Shown here: positions 8,271-13,988 of the stretch, piece by piece
Layout: every line of letters starts with the position of its first letter
How positions within the stretch are numbered: position 1 is the stretch's first letter
Source of the DNA: Hemicentrotus pulcherrimus
Lineage: Eukaryota > Echinodermata > Echinoidea > Camarodonta > Strongylocentrotidae
DNA length: 13,988 nt
NCBI GenBank assembly: GCA_003118195.1
Contig: BEXV01001964.1
Span: 19,497 to 33,484 of the forward strand
Direction of reading: 5' to 3'
Notes under the pieces: generated by a model
Databases searched by the model: none
What the model saw: the letters and a program-made list of their open reading frames with translations, nothing else
What the model was told of the DNA's origin: nothing
Made by a program: the position numbers and the translations under genes

Positions 8271-8618
8271 ATTTCTTAAATTTCTGTATCTCACTTCATC
8301 TGCACTTCTCTTCTTCCTTCCTGTTTTATTTTTGCCATTGATGCTTCCTTTGGCAAAGAAATTATATCTGAAAAACATGTTTGCTCTTTGAGTATATATA
8401 CTAAAGTATTATCATCATGAAGATATGAAAACCAACATGTTTTGACAGGAAAGGGACTAGGGGGTAATCCCATTCCCATTTTCCACATTGTCTTTTTGTC
8501 TGCCTCCATCTCCTTTTGCAATCATCCTTGTCAATCCATGGGGACGCTGTCCACGTTGTTATCCGACGGCCTTTGGTCGTCTGTCATTCTCTCCTGGTCG
8601 TTTCCCTTGGCTTGTCAG

Positions 8619-8690
8619 TGGAATCAAACTGGTAAACAGGAAGGTGCCATCAAATCACTTATAGCTTGTTCTGACGTGAAGAAACGTTGA
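8619..8690 (+). CDS. Speculative terminal exon candidate
   Basis: A plausible acceptor (CTCCTGGTCGTTTCCCTTGGCTTGTCAG, ending 8618) is followed in phase 0 by WNQTGKQEGAIKSLIACSDV, KKR and a stop at 8688-8690, just inside the first minisatellite unit. The phase fits the exon at 7643, and the surrounding 8520-8670 is richer in GC and CpG than the neighbourhood. No family similarity is recognised, and the stop overlaps a repeat, so this could easily be chance. Confidence 0.15.
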   Translation, partial: WNQTGKQEGAIKSLIACSDVKKR

Positions 8691-9045
8691 TGAAGAATCG
8701 TTGTATAGCAAAAGGAGCATTCTTACTACTGTAGATAACACCATCGTATAACAAAATATTGTATAAAGAAACGTTGATGAAGAATCGTTGTATAGCAAAA
8801 GGAGCATTCTTACTACTGTAGATAACACCATCGTATAACAAAATATTGTATAAAGAAACGTTGATGAAGAATCGTTGTATAGCAAAAGGAGCATTCTTAC
8901 TACTGTAGATAACACCATCGTATAACAAAATATTGTATAAAGAAACGTTGATGAAGAATCGTTGTGTAGCGAAAGAAGCATACACACTAGATAACATCAT
9001 CGTATAACGAAATGTTCTATAAAGAAACTGGTTTTGATGAGATCA
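8679..9045. repeat. Minisatellite, 87-bp unit, about 4.3 copies
   Basis: Units start at 8679, 8766, 8853 and 8940, each with AAGAAACGTTGATGAAG. The first three are identical or nearly so. The fourth (8940-9021) is 82 bp and diverged, and a partial fifth starts at 9022. Each unit has two related halves: ATCGTTGTATAGCAAAA and ATCGTATAACAAAA are about 44 bp apart, so the 87-mer looks like an old dimer. As 87 is a multiple of three, open frames with 29-residue repeats appear on the minus strand. Nothing else suggests that they are translated. Confidence 0.9.
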
Positions 9046-9237
9046 ATTGGCATGAAGCTGCCAATTATCAGTGGATTCTCACAATAAGCCCCATGTAGTT
9101 ATGGTGTTCATATGATACCATTTAGATGAGAACAGGACCCTGTGTATTTATTGAGCTTTCATTAAAAAAAAGAAAAGATGCCCAAACATGAATTTTGCCA
9201 TGCAACCTTTCATTATAGAACGTTCATTCTAGAAAGG

Positions 9238-9397
9238 AAAAAAAAAAAAATTAAAAAAAAAAAATAAATTAAAAGATTTTAAAAAAACAAAACAAAATTA
9301 AAAAACAACAAACAAAAAAAAACAAATTTAAAAATTACCATAAAAAAAAATTAAAAAAAAGATTAAAAAAAAAAAAAAAAAAATAAAAAAAAAAAAA
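9238..9397. repeat. A-rich low-complexity tract
   Basis: About 160 bases of nearly pure A with scattered T, C and G. It is too long and interrupted for a simple retroposon tail. No SINE- or LINE-like body is recognisable just upstream. Confidence 0.85.
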
Positions 9398-9581
9398 GGG
9401 ATGTTAGTTCAGATATTTTGTATCTTTTCCTTTGGATTGGGACAGACTTAGGTAAACCAAATTAAAGAGACTTCCGTACAGTGCCATATGAGCTGAAGGG
9501 GAGATGCGCTGCAGTTGAGACAGGAATAAAAGCAAGGTTCCCCAAGAATATAAATAGATATCAAAGTGATGGATGTTTGTG

Positions 9582-9880
9582 AGTCATTAGAAATGGAAAT
9601 AATGGCAAGGATTTGTTTAATTGGTTATTAGAGGGAGAATACTAATATGCCTGAGGCGTTTGCAATTATTTTAATTGTCTGATACATTAAACCCAAATGT
9701 ATGTTGGTTTTAGATTCTGCCTCATCGTATGAAGTCATTTGAAATGGGAATAATGACAAGGATTTCTTTAATTGCTTTTGGAAGATTTCAAATTTGCAAT
9801 GAAGGGGTTGTGTATTGATATGTTTTCTCTGATACAATAAACCACTATGTACATATAGGTTTGATTTAGATCCCACGTCA
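9582..9880. repeat. Tandem duplication, about 151-bp unit, two copies
   Basis: AGTCATTAGAAATGGAAATA at 9582 recurs as AGTCATTTGAAATGGGAATA at 9733. The copies share AATGRCAAGGATTTSTTTAATTG, a TTTGCAAT block, TCTGATACAWTAAACC, and a GGTTT-TTTAGAT end. Copy 1 spans about 9582-9732 and copy 2 about 9733-9880. Both have AATAAA-like motifs by chance. No coding potential. Confidence 0.75.
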
Positions 9881-9899
9881 CCGCTCACTGTATACACAT

Positions 9900-10682
9900 G
9901 TATGTTTCTTACATTTGACATAAATCTAGTGACCAGTTATTCACAGATTAGATCTGTGGTTTAAGATCAGTGCCTACATTGCTATGCTCTATCTGTTGTA
10001 TGAAGAAGTGTCATGTACGATATCTAACAATTCATATTTCTATTTCATGTGATGATGTTTGCAACAAACAAATGTGTATGGTAGATAGGAAAAAAACTTG
10101 TTGGTAAAAGGTACTTCACTCTGAAATTGATTTAATTTCATTATTTACCCGATACTTGAAATCTTTTACCTGACCAAACATTGAAATGTACATTAAGTAT
10201 GTCTTTCAGTGGGGAAAACCTGTACACTTTAGTCCCTTTTGAAGTAAATCTACCAGGAAGTCCATGGTCGTCGTACATGGTCGTACATTACTTTTAAACT
10301 CTCGTGCAGAATTTTCCTATAGCACTTTAGACAAAGAATTAACCCTTTAGTTTTAAATTCAAATTCGAAGATAAGTCTAGGTGGCACCTACATGTAATCT
10401 ATTAGAAAGAAACAATGTGTTGAATGACAATGCAATCCTCTCAGATGGGTTCATTCAAATATATAGTAAGATGTGCTAGATTAGATAGTTATTAAGTAAT
10501 AGAGCAGAGATTAATGTAGGGACAGCACGTGACTTGTACATCACACATAAATCTTCTGTTCCTTCAATTGCCAATTGACTACATCCTCTGTCTGAACGAC
10601 CTGTCTGAAGGATTATGGGATAGATAGAGAGGGTTGTCTGGAAGAAATGGAAAATAAGGGTAAAATAGTTGGAGATTTTTAA
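9900..10682. other. No gene recognised
   Basis: AT-rich sequence without long open frames. The only oddity is a short direct repeat CATGGTCGT at 10263 and 10276. Confidence 0.5.
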
Positions 10683-10761
10683 AAAATGAGAGTGAGACTA
10701 AGAAAGAGAAGGAAATAGGGGAGATGCAAATAGATGTAGAGTGAGAGTATCAGAAAGAAAG

Positions 10762-10792
<31 letters not shown>

Positions 10793-11040
10793 TAGAGAGA
10801 GGGAGTGAGTGACAGAGACAGACAGAGATGGACATAAATGGGTAGAGTGGGAGATAGGTAGAGAGAGAAAGAAACCGAATGGGTGTGGGGGGGGGACACA
10901 AAGAGACAAAGGGGCAGAGATATAGAACGATACATTAAATATATAAAGATAGAGGAGAGAGAGAGAGAGAGAGAGACAGGGGCACATACACAACAATAGA
11001 ATCCAGAGATGGGAAGAAGAGGAGAAAGAGAGGAAAAGAA
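10683..11040. repeat. Polypurine (GA-rich) tract with microsatellites
   Basis: About 360 bases dominated by A and G, with (GA)n at about 10772-10800 and 10953-10976, a (TA)n patch near 10763, and a G9 run near 10887. Complementary-strand open frames (Ser/Leu-rich) are low-complexity artefacts. It mirrors the pyrimidine tract at 7979-8270 in opposite orientation. Confidence 0.85.
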
Positions 11041-12503
11041 ACTGGGGCTAGACTCAGAGAATGAAAGTTTTTTTTTCTTTAAGGCAATACGATAGGCATC
11101 CAAAAAGAGTAGAATAAATATAGAGAGAACCAGACTAACATAAATATATGAAAACAGCTACACAAAGCAAGCGAGGAATAGTGAGTGAAAGTGTTAGCGT
11201 GGAAAAAAAACTGTAGGAAGTCACCTAATTTGTTGATCTACCAAGGTACTTGAGGTTTATGGCTGACTGGAAATTGACACAAAATTAATGAATGGGAAAT
11301 AAGATTATAGAATATTGTTATTAAGGTTAAGTATAATTCTTTTAAAGAGGAATGTCTGTTCATGGCTTTGTGATGAATGAGTAAATATTTATTATAACCA
11401 CACTATGTCACTACTGTGTAAAATATTTGTAAAATAAAATAAAATTATAGATACTTGATGAGGAAATGAATTAAAGATACAAACAGGGAAGTTTACAGAA
11501 CTTCACTTTCTACTATTTTACTACATTAGTTGCAAAATTAAAGATAAAATAAGACATTTTTGGGACATCACAATATACATGTTCAGTGAACATGAAATCA
11601 TTGCATTTATCCAAATAAACTTTCAAAATACCATAGTAATGGAATGATAATATCATATGCTTGAAAGCCAGAAGTGTATTAAATCAATGCAAAATGTTAT
11701 GAGTTAAAGGTAATATATGTCCCATTCGCAGGCCCCAAAAATGGAAGGGCTTAAATTCCAACGGCATTTGAAAGATACATGTAATACTTATTTAGAACTT
11801 CCCTCAAAACTAAAGGAAATGTCTTTTTGTGGGAAAATAACAACTGTTATTTGTCAAAACGAATTTAGAGAGCATGCTTGTTTAATTAAATAGTCTTATT
11901 TTTAGACCCATGTACCCAATGGTTGTATGTTATGTGCTGCACAAAATTCAATCAGTTTAATTTCGGTCATTACAAAAAGTGGGTTATTGATGTAGACAAA
12001 TGCTCATGAACCCTTTTCAGCTCATGTTGTGTATGATATTACCAAAAAAAAGAATGCCAGTCAGTCACTCGATAGTGTCTGATAGTGAATTAGTCTAGCA
12101 AGTAAACAGGTTTTTTAGCATAATTTGAATACTAGGACACAGCTTATGTTTGAATTTCACAGATAGGACATACATGACATATTCATAATTCCTGCAAAGT
12201 TCTACAGAATTTGATATTGGCTGCAACAGGGATACACTACCTTTAACATATTTCTGGCTCATAGAAGATACGGTAATATATATTTGGGTAGGGAAGTCAA
12301 ATTGAATGAAATCATTCTCATTCTGGAGTGGGCCTTTATATCTCGGGTTCATTGTGTCATGAAGATGAAAAGAATACAAAGGTGTCATCTGGCAGTCATA
12401 ATAAACTGTCAAAATGTTGATGTGCATGTTCTGAATTTAAGCATGAACAGTCCATAAAATTGTATCTAGGTGAGAGATCATATCATTTGAACTTGTCACA
12501 TAA
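11041..12503. other. Mostly featureless AT-rich sequence
   Basis: No repeat or clear gene was seen, apart from one small open frame listed separately (11717-11893). Confidence 0.5.
11717..11893 (+). CDS. Small open frame, possible exon, unsupported
   Basis: A 58-codon frame starts MSHSQAPKMEGLKFQRHLKD and ends ACLIK. A weak acceptor-like ATTCGCAG ends at 11731, which would leave 53 codons and a stop in phase 0. It has a mixed, protein-like composition with three Cys, but no recognised motif, and length alone does not exclude chance. It could be a last exon of the upstream gene or nothing. Confidence 0.15.
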   Translation: MSHSQAPKMEGLKFQRHLKDTCNTYLELPSKLKEMSFCGKITTVICQNEFREHACLIK

Positions 12504-12833
12504 GGCCTGTCATCATCAGCTAGAGTTTGCCAGATAGCCCACTATTTCTGACTCTGGAAAATAGCTTGAAGTCACAAATTGAGTCTTCATCAGCTCAAGA
12601 AATTTGCTCAGCGTTTGTGAATAGTGAGAGTTTTGGGCCTGGTGAAAAATGGACCGGATAAATAGCAGACTTTTTTGCAAACTAGTCCAAGATATCTTGG
12701 GAAGATTTCCCGAGCAACTAGCCCGCTGTTTGGATCTCAACCTGCCAAATAGCCCGCTATTTCGTGATTGGGCTAATTTCTCTAATCCGGAATAGCTGGC
12801 TATTTGGCCAACTAATGCTGATCATAACAGGCC
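12504..12833. mobile_element. PIF/Harbinger-type MITE, 330 bp, TAA target duplication
   Basis: TAA flanks both ends (12501-12503 and 12834-12836). The termini GGCCTG...CAGGCC begin inverted repeats about 55 bp long: GGCCTGTCATCATCAGC on the left matches GGCCTGTTATGATCAGC on the right-end complement, continuing through GCCARATAGCC. A 3-bp TWA duplication is typical of PIF/Harbinger elements. Near-palindromes of the form AATAGCnnGCTATT recur inside (around 12535, 12719, 12748 and 12791), as expected for subterminal transposase-binding motifs. There is no transposase coding. The TIRs are only about 70-75 percent alike, so the copy is old. Confidence 0.75.
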
Positions 12834-13045
12834 TAAAGTTTGTCTCAATACAATGGAGTCTTCAGTTAAACCAGTATTTTATTAATGCCCAATTTAAACC
12901 ATTCACCCAGTGGGCAAATTTAATGATCTTCTACCTCCCCTTATCATGTAGCTGACCTATGACCTTTCTTCACATGCAAGATCATGAATCACACCATGTC
13001 TTCAGTCATCACCAAACTATCTCATTATTTTTTCTTCATTTTTAA

Positions 13046-13207
13046 GGTTTGCCACAGCTCAGTCATAAACCTCCCAAAAGACTTGGTTCCTAGGAAACAC
13101 ATAATAATGTTGAATGTGTGGTCATATATTTGTCTGCAGGGTTTTGCAATGGATCTGTCTTGACTCTCCCTAAAGACTTGAAACCTAATGTTGAATGTAT
13201 AGTCATA
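13046..13207. repeat. Diverged direct duplication, about 81-95 bp unit
   Basis: CTCCCAAAAGACTTG at 13071 and CTCCCTAAAGACTTG at 13166 start matching blocks. Each is followed by AATGTTGAATGTGTGGTCATA (13106) or AATGTTGAATGTATAGTCATA (13187). Copy 1 has about 14 extra bases. Both are preceded by TTTGC and an acceptor-like AG. Read in one frame the copies give CHSSVINLPKDLVP and CNGSVLTLPKDLKP. Donor sites are not evident, so coding status is unclear. Confidence 0.6.
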
Positions 13208-13972
13208 ATCCCTTTTTGTCTCTCAAACGGTCCCTTTACTAACATATTTATTTCTATCTTTTCAGTGATTTCACTTTCCATCTCATGGATGATATTATGG
13301 AAAATCCTTGCTAGCTTTGACTTACTGGTCCATTTACTGTTTTGAAAAGAAAATGTTTTCTTGATTGAGGGTTATTTTCAAAAAACATTGTCAGCTCTTA
13401 TATAGATAAAACAATTTTTTTTCAAATACGTGTAAATGGAGCTTTATCCTTATAGTCACATTTAAATCATATAATTAGGGTCAATATTTGAAGAGAAGAG
13501 AAGAGTTACGGTAATGATTCCAAACTAAAACTTTCAAACATATGTATAGACTTTCAGAATAGGTAAAAAATTGAGCTCCAAATATGATGAATTTGAACTT
13601 ATTGATAAAAGGAAGAGAAAAATCCCTGTATGCATAAACTTGATGTATCATCATCTAAATGAAAACATCTTCAGTCATCTCATCTGGCCGGCATTCGTGA
13701 TCACTTCCCTCAAAAGTGCTTCCAAATTATTTTGATTGTCGTGCTTAGTGACAGGAGTCACACGAAGCAAAAAAACAAGTCCAAATACATGAGAATTTGA
13801 TAAGCGATGGTTGCCATGGAAACTAATGGCTCAACTTCCATGTGATGAGTGTGAGGATGGTGAAACATGTGATTAGTGGCTGGCCCAGTTTAGGTTCATC
13901 CAACATCCATGTAACCAACTGGGAGGGTTGACTCATATTACCCCCAATCAATCTCAGGAGTTAACCAGACCA
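13208..13972. other. No gene recognised
   Basis: AT-rich sequence with a small GAAGA repeat near 13491-13505. The open frame reaching 13345 crosses the duplication upstream and has no recognised features. Confidence 0.5.
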
Positions 13973-13988
13973 GGGGGGGGGGGGGGGG
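13973..13988. repeat. Poly-G run at window end
   Basis: Sixteen G end the window, matching the 13-G start. This is likely a contig boundary at a homopolymer. Confidence 0.9.

Noticed and set aside
7930..8391. Leu/Ser/Phe-rich and Arg/Glu/Lys-rich frames on both strands
   Set aside because: They are produced by the CT-rich tract; every frame is open because of low complexity.
8461..8632. Open phase-0 stretch ending at a GTAAAC donor as an alternative exon
   Set aside because: The acceptor (GGGACTAG) lacks a pyrimidine tract and the peptide is Pro/Phe/Cys-rich, unlike the rest of the gene.
8655..9000. Minus-strand frames with a 29-residue repeat, possibly a membrane repeat protein
   Set aside because: The openness follows from an 87-bp period divisible by three. 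Two different frames are open at once, which argues against selection on either.
9120..9397. A-rich tract as the poly-A tail of a retroposon
   Set aside because: There is no element body, no target-site duplication and too many interruptions; it fits simple A-rich low complexity.
10679..11103. Ser/Leu-rich minus-strand frames
   Set aside because: They are translations of the GA-rich tract, not genes.

Overview
The window is eukaryotic nuclear DNA, most likely from a marine invertebrate. It is AT-rich and carries GT-AG introns, long homopolymers, dinucleotide microsatellites, satellite-like repeats and small non-autonomous DNA transposons. The many TACATGTA/GTACCGGTAC palindromes and CGCGAAAA motifs would fit an echinoderm, with a mollusc or amphioxus as alternatives. 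That assignment is an impression from composition, not a proof. Both ends are pure G runs and one N sits in a T run, so the piece looks like a contig broken at homopolymers.

One gene fragment is well supported, on the + strand. Three internal exons (4211-4409, 5798-5935, 7643-7741) have good AG/GT borders and compatible phases. Together they give 145 codons without a stop. The first encodes a Ser/Pro/His-rich stretch followed by a short, regular coiled coil. The other two encode a polar, Gln/Glu/Ser-rich linker. I cannot name the gene firmly. The coiled coil recalls the C-terminal region of coiled-coil serine-rich (CCSER/FAM190) proteins, and I give that only as a tentative lead. The start codon and certainly upstream exons lie outside the window or are not recognisable. 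No convincing stop exon was found.

Layout: 1-3700 is intronic or intergenic, with microsatellites and palindromes but no gene. 3700-4265 is the most informative stretch. The 5' edge of the first exon and the intron before it were duplicated in tandem, and a 206-bp TA-flanked MITE then inserted into the intron part of the second copy, while the first copy keeps the empty site. 4800-5240 holds an old tandem repeat of about 130 bp. 7261-7590 holds two hairpin-forming repeats directly upstream of the third exon. 7979-8270 is a pyrimidine tract. 8679-9045 is an 87-bp minisatellite. 9238-9397 is A-rich. 9582-9880 is a 151-bp tandem duplication. 10683-11040 is a purine tract. 12504-12833 is a PIF/Harbinger-type MITE with a TAA target duplication. 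13046-13207 is a diverged duplication. No RNA gene, CRISPR array or autonomous transposon was seen.

I see no new multi-gene system here. The interesting content is genome dynamics around one gene: an exon-edge duplication dated relative to a MITE insertion, a possible decoy splice acceptor, a large intronic hairpin next to an exon, and a minisatellite built from two related half units.
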